A stretch of 64,000 nt of DNA from Gnetum montanum. Its lineage: Eukaryota > Streptophyta > Gnetopsida > Gnetales > Gnetaceae. A program made the translations under genes and the position numbers. The notes under the pieces were generated by a model. The model worked only from the letters and a program-made list of their open reading frames with translations. It was not told the origin of the DNA and made no database searches. This document shows positions 1 to 11,874 of this stretch, in pieces (the first letter of the stretch is position 1; the number at the start of each line of letters is the position of its first letter). The stretch is from NCBI GenBank assembly GCA_015680685.1, contig MNCI01036287.1, positions 489,642-553,641 of the forward strand. The letters are read 5' to 3'.

Positions 1-2710
1 GGACCTTTGCAAGATGCAAGCAAACATCCTAAAGGTGGTAGAGGCCAAATAGGAGAATAAGGCCCACCAGCTAAGCTTGATGAATAGGAGGCCTAATCAT
101 TTAGCATTCATCAAGAGGCCTATGTTACATGGTAGTTGATCTAGGTAAAGGCTATAGGACTAGAGGCTCAAGTTCAAGGACACCACCTCACATTGTTCCA
201 AGAATGTCTTCAAGCCATCTAGGAGTGATCCATGTTGACCACAATCATTTGTGAAAATGAACTTCAGGTCATTCATGAAATTTGTCCTTGAGGTAGTCAA
301 AACTTAGCTTTAGGCATTGCCTCTATGACACATCCTTTCTAAAAGTGGGAAATGGTAACTCAACTAGACATACCAATTTTGGCATAATAAAGAGGAGGGC
401 ACCATGATCAACATTGGTGGAGTTTCTATTTCTTTCTCAGTCAAGGCCATTATAGAGGCTCTAAACATATCCATTGTGGAGGCCAATATACACAACTATC
501 CATAAGGTCTGACGTAGAAACAAGGAAGCTATGGCTAAAATGAACATATAACAAAGAAGAAAAAATATATAATGAGTTGAATCTAGAAGAGAGAATTTAT
601 TTTAAAATTGGCACATACCATCTCTTCCTCATTAAAGGGCTTAACAAGATATCAACCTATGCAACCAGAGGAAGTACAATCATGATGAGGAAATACAATG
701 CCAACCTTGCCTAGTTGTACTTCATGGAGATTAAATGATAGTTCAAGGAAAGGAAGGAAAGGAAGTCAACACTTCCATTTCCTTGCCTAATTAAAAAGTT
801 GTGTAAGCATGCTAGAATCCTAGGTTACACTAGTGATGTTCCCAGGAGTACTCAAAATGCTTCATTCTTTGAGTTGCTCAAACCAGCAGCACTAAGGAAA
901 GACCTTGGTGAAGAGCAAGAACAAGAACTAGAAAAGGGGCAAGAACAAGAACCAAAGAAGGAGCCAAAGAAATAGTGAGAGACGCAAGTTCCACCACCAC
1001 CACTATAGGATTATAGACCCACAATGAGCCATCTATAGAAAATTTCTAAAACTCTCAACTCAAGAAGCAAAGATGAATGAAACCTCTTCCAAGTCATTGA
1101 TGCTATCATTCAACCTATAATTTCTACCAATTCATCAACGTGGTAGATTTCTTTGTAATTAGAAGGAGAAGCCTATTTGTCATAGTAGATCTCTAGAAAT
1201 GTTGGACCTTTCCAAGTGATGCTTGAAATGGGAGAAGGTACCATAGTCATGGTCATGAAATACCAAGATGTAGTAGGCATAGTAGAAGTCATAAAAAATT
1301 ACATTAAAGAATTCTTCAATGTGACTATTGTAAACCCAATGGACTTAACTAGAACCAAAGATGTATAGATGTTAGTGGGACTTCGATGACTCCTACAGCT
1401 CATGAGGATGTGCTTGATAGATTACTGCAGACTGGGCAAGTCATGACAACCCTCTTCGACATCCCTAGTGATGTTACTATAGTACAATCCAACCTAATAG
1501 CCACAAAGGAAAAGCTAGTTATGGTAGAGATTAGGGCAAAGCATGTAGAAGAAAAGGTACACAAATTGCAAAAAGAGATTGTCACCTTGAGAGCCAAAAG
1601 AAGGAATCCTTCCCAATTCATTGTGCTTGACCAGTTGGAGGAATTTCAAATAGAGTTGCTGGGCCAATTAATTGACTAGAATAAAGTGGCTAAACAAGAA
1701 AATGAGAAAGAAGTTTGGAATGCCTTAGTAACTAAAGTGCAAGCATATGCTCATGTGAAGGCATTGATTGTTGCATAGGAAGAAAAAAAGTAGCTTGTTG
1801 CTAATAATGCAAGGTTGACCATCGTCGAGAAGTAGAAAAAATTTTTGGAAGAGAGAATCCACCAGTTGAGGAAGAAACTATTAAGGATCAACTAGGACAT
1901 AGGTATATTGGCTAGAGAGAACTGAATCCTCAATGAAGAAGGTATGTGCCATACTCCAAAAGTCTGCAATTGAGATAAGAGCATGGCAGAATAAGGCCAA
2001 GAGGCATGAGAGACTGAAACTTTCAAGACTAGTTTAACAGGTATAAGCAAATCTATGAAAAAGAAATATAGATGGCAAAGTCCTACATAAATTCCATGTC
2101 AGTGTAGAATCCTAACTAGCATTCCATCTTGGATAGCTATGCCCTGGTCCACCAAGTGGAAGTAAAAACAAAGGACTTGTAGATTGAAGATTTGAAGGAG
2201 TACATGAAATTATCTAACCTTAGTTATGCTAACCTGGCCATGTTAATAGTAGGTCAACCTAGAAATGAATTAGAACAACAAGTAGTAGCCACTTATGCTT
2301 TGTACAAGGAGTTTAAAAATAGAAAAGATGTTCCACAAAATATTCATGTTGCAAACATAGAATTGGAAATAATTAAGGCTTTCTACCATGGGCAAAGAGA
2401 TGTAGCTTCATACCTAGCCAAGAGATTAATAGATTATCATGAATTGAGAGAAAAGGGCAAGGATTTTAAGGAGGAATGGAGGCAATTCATGGCATGGTAT
2501 GTGAAAGTAAATCAGATGTTCTTATAGCTACCCTATCCATGGGATGTACTAGTTTTAGAACACATTGGATCATTAGCCTAGATGGTGCATGACTTGAGAA
2601 TAGAGGAGGAGAAGTTGTAGGTGCTCCTAAATCATTACAAATTTCAAAAGCTTAATGATAAAGGAAAGCAACCAATGGAAGAGCCACCACCTCTGAGAAC
2701 TACATAAGCT
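1..2710 (+). pseudogene. Decayed coiled-coil ORF of an unidentified transposon
   Basis: Plus-strand coding character survives in pieces separated by stops. Around 770-900 the frame reads LPFPCLIKKLCKHARILGY followed by a Glu/Gln/Lys-rich stretch. Bases 1386-1679 are open for 97 codons rich in heptad-like Leu, Val, Lys and Glu, and 2192-2527 are open for 111 codons, also helical and charged. Bases 1680-2190 continue in a similar coiled-coil style with TAG stops. I do not recognise a catalytic domain. The LPFPxLIxxLC stretch recalls the poorly characterised 'putative plant transposon protein' family, but that is a weak resemblance. The block ends just before an LTR-like segment, so it is probably the 3' ORF of an LTR element whose left part lies outside the window. 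Confidence 0.4.
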
Positions 2711-2895
2711 TCCAAAATTTTGTTATTTTTTCATGTCATGTCCATTTTTTTCAAACACCACTGTGGCATGAAAAATTTCATTTGTGTGAGTATTAGAGTT
2801 AGTTAATAATCTCATACCTTGCCAATATTTTGTAAAGAACTTATTCTTCATTTTTTTAACATGAGAATGAGTTTTCATTTAGTTGTGGGGATATG

Positions 2896-3500
2896 ATGGG
2901 TCATGTTTTAGTAGGGCTTTGATATTAGATATTTGATATCGAAGTTGTGTTATTGAGTATTTGATATCCAAGAACAACCTCTGATGTTGGGGATCTAATA
3001 TCTTCTAATTCATGCTAGCCTATAAATACAACACTAGTGCATGATTTGGAGGAAGATTTTAGAGGTAAACATAGAGAAGTTTTATTAGCTTGTTTCCTGT
3101 GCATGTCCACAGTATGATGTTAAGTGATTGTATAGCCTCCTTATTTGAGTGTGACATACTTGGACATGTTACAGGTTTAGTAATAAAGATTAAGATTATT
3201 TTCATAATTATGGCATCCACTTAGTTTTATTATTATTAATTAGTTAAATGCTTATTATTTTTTGTAGTTAATGTTTATCATTTATTGCTTTTTATTATTT
3301 CTATCATTAAGAGGAATAGGTATGACTAATCATGAGCATTTAAGCATAATTACTTGGTAACCTAGTAGGGTTATCATTTGGTACACTTAGTAATGGTATG
3401 CTTGGTAATCCTAGTGGTAGTTATGCGAAGTCCAAGGCATGTACAGAAGGGTAGGAATAAATACTCATCACACATAAGCTATTTTAGACTTTACTTTGCA
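2896..3500 (+). other. LTR-like remnant with TATA box and polyadenylation-like signal
   Basis: The segment starts with TG just after a purine-rich run (gtggggata). It carries TATAAATA at 3021-3028, and AATAAA at 3182-3187 about 160 bp further on. That U3-TATA-R-polyA order is what an LTR would show. It also has direct repeats of a gatatt/gatatc-rich word upstream of the TATA box. There is no second copy in the window, so the LTR assignment and the right end are inference. Confidence 0.3.
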
Positions 3501-5150
3501 TTGTTAATTAGTTTAAATCATTGGTTTTCTTATTATCATTAGGAGTAGCATGAGGCTAAAACAATATCAAGAATCATATGCCTCACTTTGAACTAAACCA
3601 TATGTGACAAAGCTACCACTAGTTTGGGTGGGAAGACAGTGAACTATGATTAAGGCATAATGGTCTAGATGCCACAACTAGTGCCATCCATGGAATTCCA
3701 CCAAATCCTATGTGAATGCTTGTGATTCATATGGTTGGACATAAGGGGTACCTCACCACTCATTAGATGGACATAGATATGAGACTAGATTATGTTTTTG
3801 GAAGCTTCATAATGATGTTATTGAATAATGGCATAAATCATCATATTAAATATATATGGGAGAAATCTATATATCCAAATAAATGTAAATACCATAGAAA
3901 TGGTGGGTTAGACTATATGTAGAATATCCTCTGACTCCTAATCAACTAATTTCTTAAGTGGAAAAATGATGTCTTCTTATGATGCAAGTGAAACATGGAG
4001 AACAATCATTGCAACCAATCACTCTATGTTGTTGAGGTTAGATTCATAACAATCATATTTTGTGTATTGCATTAATTCCTACATTTCTTTGAGTGCCTAA
4101 ATAAAAAATCTAAGTAGCTATGTTAATACTACATGAGACACAACCCAAAGATAGCAAGAAGGAAGGGCTAAGATAGAAGATGAACTAGTAATAGCTGACA
4201 ATGGCTACTAATGTAGGTTTTCTATCTAAGTATATGGATGATAGTATCAAGTGTTATGAGAAGCCACCTCATCAACTATGAGCATTGAAGACATGGTAAT
4301 ATATTGAAGGATAATATTAGATAGTAATAATCAACAAGATCATCTATTACTTAAGAGTTAGAAAACATATAAGAAATGTTAGTTCAACATTATTAAACTA
4401 AAATAATAGGAGGGGCTTCCAAAAGAAGGCCTTTTGCATTGGATCTAATGTATCATTAGAGTAAGAGAAAAGTATGCTTAGCATGAAGATAAGAGAAGCT
4501 ATTTCACATAACTTATGAATTAGATAACCTATTGGCAAGGGATGATGTTGATATCACACCTTTTCCTTAATAGAACCAATGTTAGCTTTATATGTGATTA
4601 TGTGATAGATTAAATGATAGGAAGGTTGGAAGGATGTAGAAATATGTTGTAGCATGGGTGTGGACTACTTGAACAGTAGTTGTAGAAGACCAACTATGAT
4701 GATGCTAAGAGGGGAAATGGTAATCATAAAGATAATCCATTTGGTTTAGCATATATAAGGAATTTCATTGGATATGTGGAGGGAAACCACTAGCATTATT
4801 AGGAGTGATCTCTTAAATAGAAAGATTTAGAGTAATGGTAACACTACTAAGAATAAATGTAAGCTTTGATGAGAAGCAAAGTCACTGATTATACTTGAGC
4901 ATTAGACAACATGTAATTCATGTTAGCTCAAAATTATTTTAATTATAAATTAATATAGATGGGTCTTATGCTTTGGACCAAACATATCTAGTTTAGTACC
5001 TTTTTCATAAGCATACATTCATAACTACAAGCACAACCATATCAAATAGTTCTATATCAACCATATTATATTCTTCCTTTATTTATTTGACTTGGATTTG
5101 TGTCAAGTGGGGAAATGAGGTAGAACTAAGTACCTTGAATGCTAGTCTAT
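3501..5150. other. AT-rich unassigned sequence
   Basis: No reading frame longer than about 60 codons, no recognisable protein similarity and no clear tandem repeat were seen on either strand. TAG and CTAG words are frequent, as in the decayed transposon sequence around it. It is probably old transposon debris. Confidence 0.4.
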
Positions 5151-6120
5151 CATTTTGTTTAAAACACCACCAAATTTGGAACACTGCTTCTTGACTATAG
5201 AATTTTTTCAAGTGTTGGGACTACACTCTTCACTACTAGGACTATGCTCTAGAGCGTAGTCAGCGTAGTCAACACAGAATTTTAGATTTTCAAGATTTTT
5301 CTAAGTGTCAAGCTAGTGGTTGTGAAGCATGGTTGGCATGGAAGAAAAAGTTTCACAGAATTTTTCTAAGTGCTAGGACTATGCTCTCCCTTGTTGGGAC
5401 TATGCTCAGAGTAGTTTGCATGAAGAAACTAGTTTTGCAAAATTTTTATAATTTTTGAGACTACACTTGGGAGTGTAGTCAAGTGTAGATAGTTTGGAAG
5501 CTCAGTTTTTGTAATATTTTTTTTCCAAGTGTCAGGACTATGCTCTCTACTATTGGGACTATGCTCTAGAGCATAGTCAACATGGAAGTGCATTCTTTGC
5601 AAAAATTTCTAACTGTTGAGATTATGCTCTAGAGCGTAGTCATGTAGAATAGCCTCCAGAGGCCTCTAGAATGCAGAATTGGCATCCACATCAGCTCCAA
5701 CACATCTTTGACAAGTAGGATAAGCAAGTTTTATTTCTTTTTGCATCCCCCATTTGTCCTCAAATTGTACCTACACTCAACACCACTTCACATAGTGGAT
5801 AGCATAGTCCCTAAGCATAGTCTCCAAGCATGCACTATTTTGCATTTTTTAGCAATCACATATGTAGTTGGGTAGTCTCCAAGCATAGTCCTTGGCACTC
5901 ACATATGTAGTTGGGTAGTGTAGTCATAGTCTGGAAATCTTGCAAAGTCCATTGGAGCACACCAGGGTAGAACATCATTTACTTTAATGGGAAGCATAGT
6001 GGGGTGTAGCGTAGTGCCAACTACCTCACTACCACATAGCACTGGATTCGCAATTCATGACAAACCTAATCGTATAAATACCCTAGCGCTCGACATTTTA
6101 GGGATGAGAAAATTTGAAGA
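5150..6120 (+). repeat. Repeats of an inverted 'gactatgct/agcgtagtc' motif ending in a TATA box; probable U3 of copy A
   Basis: The words ggactatgctc and agagcgtagtc (near inverted complements) recur at irregular spacing from about 5205 to 5640, with looser copies to 6020. A typical unit has two direct words, one inverted word, then a T-rich spacer. TATAAATA at 6073-6080 follows. The decayed gag begins about 1.2 kb downstream on the same strand, so this is most simply the 5' LTR/U3 of Tat copy A. The right LTR boundary and the primer-binding site are not identifiable. The same motif builds the array at 45.1-48.3 kb. Confidence 0.5.
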
Positions 6121-7290
6121 TCAATTGGAATTTTAACATTCTATTGGCAAACTCATTAAAGCATTATGGAAGAGCAAGTTCAAGACAGGGCACCAATAGA
6201 CATCTTTGCATAACACCCAATCCACCATAGACAATTGCAGCCCATAGGACACCACGGCGGCCAACCTAATACACATAGACTTCATGGTGGATGCAAGTTT
6301 TATAACCTAGATACCTTGAGACCATGACTACGTTGCCTACTATGCTTATTTTTACATTGTGTGCCTCCTCACATTTCTTGTAGTTAACTATGCTCTCCCC
6401 ATTTGAGGTGGTGCTGCTTTCTCTCTTGCTCATCCCTTGCACATTTTTTAGCATTTTTATTTGCATCCTAGCATTTTACTTGAATTTTTTTCTATTTTCA
6501 CATGTAATCACATGTTGACTCCATTGTTTCTAATGGAAACCCTTGACTACACTCACCACCATTGACACCAACAAAAACCACACAAGCACTTAGCACTGTT
6601 ATGGCATTGCACTCTGTAAGTCCCTATTCGATCAACAAGACCATTTTGGGCACCTCGTCTCTACCTCTAGCAGGCTCTCATGTGGACATGGGGTCAAAGC
6701 TATGTGCCTAGGAACCTCTCGGTGTTTCCATTCCAGCCATTGATTTTTTTGATCACCATAGTTTTCTGGTGCTAGAAGGAGGGCTAGTGCCATTTCCTTT
6801 TGTACCCTTCATTGGTTGTTATCTCATGTGCTCTCTCCACCACCATTGCTAGCTCTTGGCTAACATAGACCCAACATCCCTATGGAATTTTCCCATGCAA
6901 TAGCTAGATCTTAGAATAGCATAGGCATTATCTATAAACTAGTTGATGTAGGTTGGACCTCATCATCAGTTCCCCTAGAACCTTGAATGGTGACACCAGA
7001 GCTTACATATTGCAGTTAGTCAAATTCTAGGTGCTCAGTAGAGCATAGTTGGCTCTCAGCATAGAGAGCACAATCCTAGAGTTAGCCAACTTTTTTTGTT
7101 GTTTCATACTTAGCTATTTTCATAGTTTTTACACTTAGCTATCTTTATTTTTTTTTTGCTATTTCCAGAGTTAGCCATTTTTTCTTCCTGTTGCAATTAG
7201 TAGCCTTTGCATTTTTCCTTCGCATCATGAACCCTGAGCAACCTTTGACATTTGTTCCAAGTACACTCATGGTCATATCCACCCAACAAA
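6121..7290 (+). other. Probable R-U5/leader of copy A, unassigned
   Basis: The stretch lies between the TATA box at 6073 and the first recognisable gag-frame sequence. No convincing coding similarity was found. The minus-strand frame at 6266-6466 has no recognisable content. A tRNA primer-binding site would be expected here, but none is clear after decay. Confidence 0.3.
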
Positions 7291-10200
7291 AAAACTAGAT
7301 GGACCATCCTACTAGTCCTACCATGGTAGAATAAAGGCAATCCCTTATGTTACATAGCCTACCTCCTGAGTACACAGTGCTGAATGACGAGTAGTATAAC
7401 TCATTTGCACGGACCTTTAGGTAGGTCTATTTGTAGACTGCTAAGACATGGAGGCCAAACGAAGTTACATGCTCATATACCAAAATAGACAAGAGTACGT
7501 CCCTCTATTGTTGGCTTCATTCTACTCACCGAGCCCTATCGATGGATGCTTGTCTAGCTCATCCAAATGAATGAGCATGAGGTAGGGATAGACTACAAGA
7601 AGCCCTTACAAGAAGAGAAGGATGAGTTTGAGGCTCGTTTAGAACACAAGGACTCATTCCATACCTCCTTCTAGTAGACAACCTTTTCTCTTGTTCCTTT
7701 ACAGTCCTACCCATTTGTCTTCTTAGAGACAATGATAACCTCAGTGTCACCTCCCAGGTCAACGCCTATTGTGGGGATCCACCAAACCTAGTACATACAT
7801 TAAGAAGTGGTACCTTCCTTCAATGTACCATTTGTGACATATCCCCAACCTATTCAATCTTCTCTACTAGTAATCGTCATGCCCACACAACCTTACATGC
7901 ACATTGTGCACCCCTCCTAACACCAAATGACTCAAGCATCACATGTCATGCCTATTTTTCTAGCACCCTCCACAACAATCCAAACCATAGATGTGTGGTG
8001 GACCCTAGCTATTGTGCCCATGGAATAGCCTACATAGCAAACATCTTGTGTGGCTCCACAATCTACAGCTAGGTCGTGGGCCACACAACCGGAAAAATAG
8101 TTAGCACAACTAACACAACTCATTGCAACATCCCTAAGCTTAGATCAAGCATTCTAGCTCATCCAAACTTTAATAGAAGAGTTTAAGTGGCTTAAATTTG
8201 CCTCCTCCAAAATGGTTCATGTAATGGAATTCTATTGGGATGATATGATCAATCCTGTTGTTCCACTACTAACACTACCTACTGGGGTCCCACTCCCCCA
8301 ATTCACCAAATACAACAATGAAGGAGATCCCAATGCACACCTTGTGACATTTAGGTCTAAATGTCTCTTACTACAAGCATGACCACATATCATCATACAT
8401 GTGTTTTCCATGTCTTTAACTAGCAAGGCATTGGATTGGTACCGTGCACTACCCAGGGCCTCCATTTCCTATTTGGAGGATCTCCTCAACAAGTTCATCA
8501 CACACTTCAAGTATAACTTGAAACCCAAAGAAACCTTAGACCAACTTATGCATATTAAGCAAGGCCACTTAGAGCCCATGCAGAAATTCATACAATGCTA
8601 GAGTGCATCGCTCACTAAAATTTGTGAGCCAATTGCTGAAATGCACCTGCTAGTAATCTTGAAGGGTGTAGTAAATGACTTTATTAAGTCAAAGCTATAT
8701 TATTTATCCCTACAATCCTTGAGCCAAGCATTTTCTCAAAATAAGAGTGTTCAGTATGCAGTGGAGGCCAACAAGGACTTGACCTACATGGCCTACAAGA
8801 ACCTCCATGCCAAGAAGGACAAGGATAAGGGAAAAAAAACCACAACTATGGAAATGGTAGCCAACAAGGCCAAGCTAACTAACCCCAAACCAATGACTAG
8901 GCCACCTAAGGTCCCAGCCAGAAATAAGGCTTTTGGCCCTAGCACCACAACAAATAACCAAACCACATCATCAATGGCCACAAGGTAAGCTACCTCAAGG
9001 CCTAACTTTGAGCACAAGGACTACTCAAAGTACATCCTATTGCCCTTGAAATTGTTGGAACTCTTGGACCAACTACTCAAGGCTAAACACATCCAATATA
9101 AGAAGATGTCCAAGGATGCTCACAAGTGATATGATAGATACTACGAGCTCTTGAGGAATTCGGCATTTGCTACTCCTAATGAGCCTTCCATCCCTAAGCA
9201 TTTTAGGCTAGATAGGTTCTACCATTACCATCAGTTGCATGTCCATAACACTAACTTCTACATAGCTCAACAAGATGACACCCAATGCATGATTGATAAA
9301 GGCAAGTTGTTCCTTGATGCTACCAACCTAGTTTGCCCTCAAAACCAATCAATGAGGGTCTACAAGGATCCTTTAAATGTGGGTGATGTAGGGTACACCA
9401 TTAATGCTATCGACATTGATGACAAATTGGAGCTAGTGTAATGACCATTCATGGTCCGTGTACCCTCTAGCAATGTTGGGGCCTCCTCATCATCCATAAG
9501 TTGAAGGTTCCATTTTGTTGTCAAAGCACCACCTCAGGCACCCACAACATCCTTTGTGGTCAAGGTCCCATAGCATGTTGCAACAAGCACTATCTAGTCA
9601 TCCTTTGTCATCAAGGTTCTGCAACATGTGGACTCCTCACCTACTTAGAGTCTGGTGGTAGGCCATGCATCGGTCCTAGCTTATCTAAGGGATCATCTTG
9701 TAGGCAACACTAGTAGAACATCAAAGTGGTAAACCAGGAGGCCTAATGAGTGAATTATTGATAAGACACTCAAGCAACATCATGAGCATAAAGCACTAGG
9801 CCCACTAAAGTCAGTATCCCTATCCTCCATCCCCATGGCCAAATCTATCGAGGAGGCCACCACAAGCAACCAACAATTGAGTACTAAGGCTCCCAAATAG
9901 GCAAGGCAAACCAAGTCCAAGTATTCCCCATGAGAGATTTGTCTCTTGGGTTGCATGGAGAAGGTCAACACCAACAAGAAGGCCGATGAAAAGGATTTCA
10001 TAGATGCTTTAGCTCAAGTGAAGAAAGCCTTAAAGTAAAAGAACACCACGTTGAGCCTATACAACCTAATCATGATCTCCTCCACCCATCACTAGGAACT
10101 AGTCCACATGTTGACCTCCATTCCTGTTATGGAGGATATCCTAGTAGATGAACAATCCATCCATGCTATGATGCTACCTCCTACACCATAGGAATTGAGT

Positions 10201-10299
10201 TCAACACCTTTCATGTTCTGCGATGAAGCAATCAAGGTTGACCCTAAGATGGGCCAGGTCATCACCACACCTATGTTTATCATCATCCATGTAGGGCAA
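7290..10299 (+). pseudogene. gag: Decayed Tat-type gag polyprotein, copy A
   Basis: The frame is collinear with the young gag at 60363-63566. Matched blocks include the N-terminal region around 7380-7450, the capsid core at 8230-8600 (shared KALDWYRALPR), and the block at 8641-8800 with VNDFIKSKLYYLS. The region before the zinc knuckle is at 9150-9440 with FRLDRF and YKDPLN. The knuckle has degraded: the first Cys reads Tyr and the last Cys reads Tyr. In-frame stops replace Trp codons (TGA near 8382, TAG near 8599) and others, as expected for G-to-A decay. The copy is clearly dead but still useful for inferring ancestral codons. PR follows in the same frame. Confidence 0.85.
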
Positions 10300-10918
10300 T
10301 GCAAAATTTGAAGGGTGCATGTTGATGATGGGGCAACAACAAACATCATCCCATACATCATCATTGACAAACTGGGTCTCACAGACTAGATCAAGCCCAC
10401 AAATACAAAGTGCTTGAAGTCCTTCAATGGATCATGCGTTGTTGTTAGGGGAACCATTATGATAGCCTTCATGGTAGGGGAATAATCTCCCACCATTGTA
10501 GAGTTCATCATGATTAAGAAGATGTCTAGATTCAACTTAATCTTGGGCAGGCCTTGGCTAGCCCAATTGCAAGCCATCTTGTCTCCTATTCACTAGGAAA
10601 TCCACCTTCCATACAAAGGTGGTGAGGTTATCATTTATTGTGACAATGTCGCCCCTTTAGCCATTAACAACATAGACACAAAATAAGGGTTAGAGGTGGA
10701 GTTCCTTGATGATGAGCCTCTTGTAGAGAAGGATGAAAAAACACACGAGGCTAGGTCACCCAAGCAAGAAGAGGGAATCGAATACCTCCTAGAGGATGCT
10801 TTATGGGCTGAATTTCCCTTTGACATAGTGGACGAAGGTCAAGGTAAATACCACATCATACAATCTAGGCCCTACATGCCTCCTAATCCACACTAGGTTA
10901 GGAAGCAATTACATGATT
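10300..10918 (+). pseudogene. pro: Decayed Tat-type aspartic protease, copy A
   Basis: The frame continues from gag through VDDGATTNIIPY, the aspartic protease active-site loop, with Gly coded by GGG at 10330-10332. It then runs through LGRPWLAQL, a helix-rich tail, and an end aligned to the end of PR in the young copy. CAA at 10297-10299 (Gln) occupies the position of the TAG codon that separates gag from PR in copy C. A TGA at 10309-10311 stands where copy C has CGG or a neighbouring Arg codon. The stop and an 11-base C run follow. No RT lies downstream; the antisense gene comes next. Confidence 0.8.
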
Positions 10919-11189
10919 GAGGTACCCCCCCCCCCTCCTTAGCCTAATTCACATTAGGTGCCTACTTTCCCTTCATTAGCACATATCTTGCCTGCCTACA
11001 CTTGTTTGCACATTTATGTTTTGCTTGGTTGTTTGCATTTTGCATTGTTTGCTTTATTACACGTTTATTTTTCTTTTTGTGAATTTTTTCTTAGTTTATG
11101 CATCTTCTCATTTAGTTTACACATTAGCAATCATTAGCCTATGTAGGAAAAATATTGAAAAACCTAAAAATCATAGAAACTAAAACTAC

Positions 11190-11645
11190 AACTACATATG
11201 GCCCGAAAAGAACTTAAACTAGCACATAGCCCACCATGGCCTTAAACTGGCATCTGTGGCTTGGAATGTCCTAAAACTATCATTACAACCCACCATGGCC
11301 TTAAACTAGCAACACAGGGCCCAAAATGGCCTAAAACTAGCACTTTTAATACTCACTCATGGCCCAAAATGGCCCTAAACTAGCAATTGTGTGGCTTGCC
11401 ATGACCTTAACCTAGCAACTCATAGCCCGAAATGGCCTAAAACTAGCACTTTTAATCCTCACTTGTGGCTCAAAATGGCCCTAAACTAGCAATCGTGTGG
11501 CCCACCATGGCCTTAAATTGGCAAATCACTACCTAAAATGGCCTAAAACTAGCAATCATCGCTAAGTCTGAAATGACCTTAAACTAGCAATGGCCCTCTT
11601 GCTAGGGCCCTAAACTAGCATGAGGCTTGCAATGGCCTAGTCACA
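11190..11645 (+). repeat. Conserved 'ggcccaccatggccttaaactag' tandem array, copy A
   Basis: About eleven or twelve degenerate units of roughly 35-40 bp carry a core close to ggcccaccatggccttaaac followed by tagca. The array lies between the end of PR and the 3' end of the antisense gene. The young element has the same array in the same place (59210-59510, other strand), and copy B keeps a short piece (32860-32950). It is therefore an inherited part of the element and not a chance local duplication. Confidence 0.8.
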
Positions 11646-11874
11646 TGTCATTGCATATATCATCATGTAATCCTAACTTAGCACATCCATTTATCACAAC
11701 ATCACCATAGTAAAACATATAGCAAATAATTGCAAAATTTACACACTCCATGTAGCAAATGCATCCATTACATCTCACATCAATAATAGTATATAGCATG
11801 AGCATCAAAACCATGTAGCAAAAAATACAAAAAAATGAAAAAATGCCCAATAGTGGGGCCACATTAGGATATGC

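Noticed and set aside
10922-10940. C run after PR of copy A as a signal
   Set aside because: A simple homopolymer not present in copies B or C.
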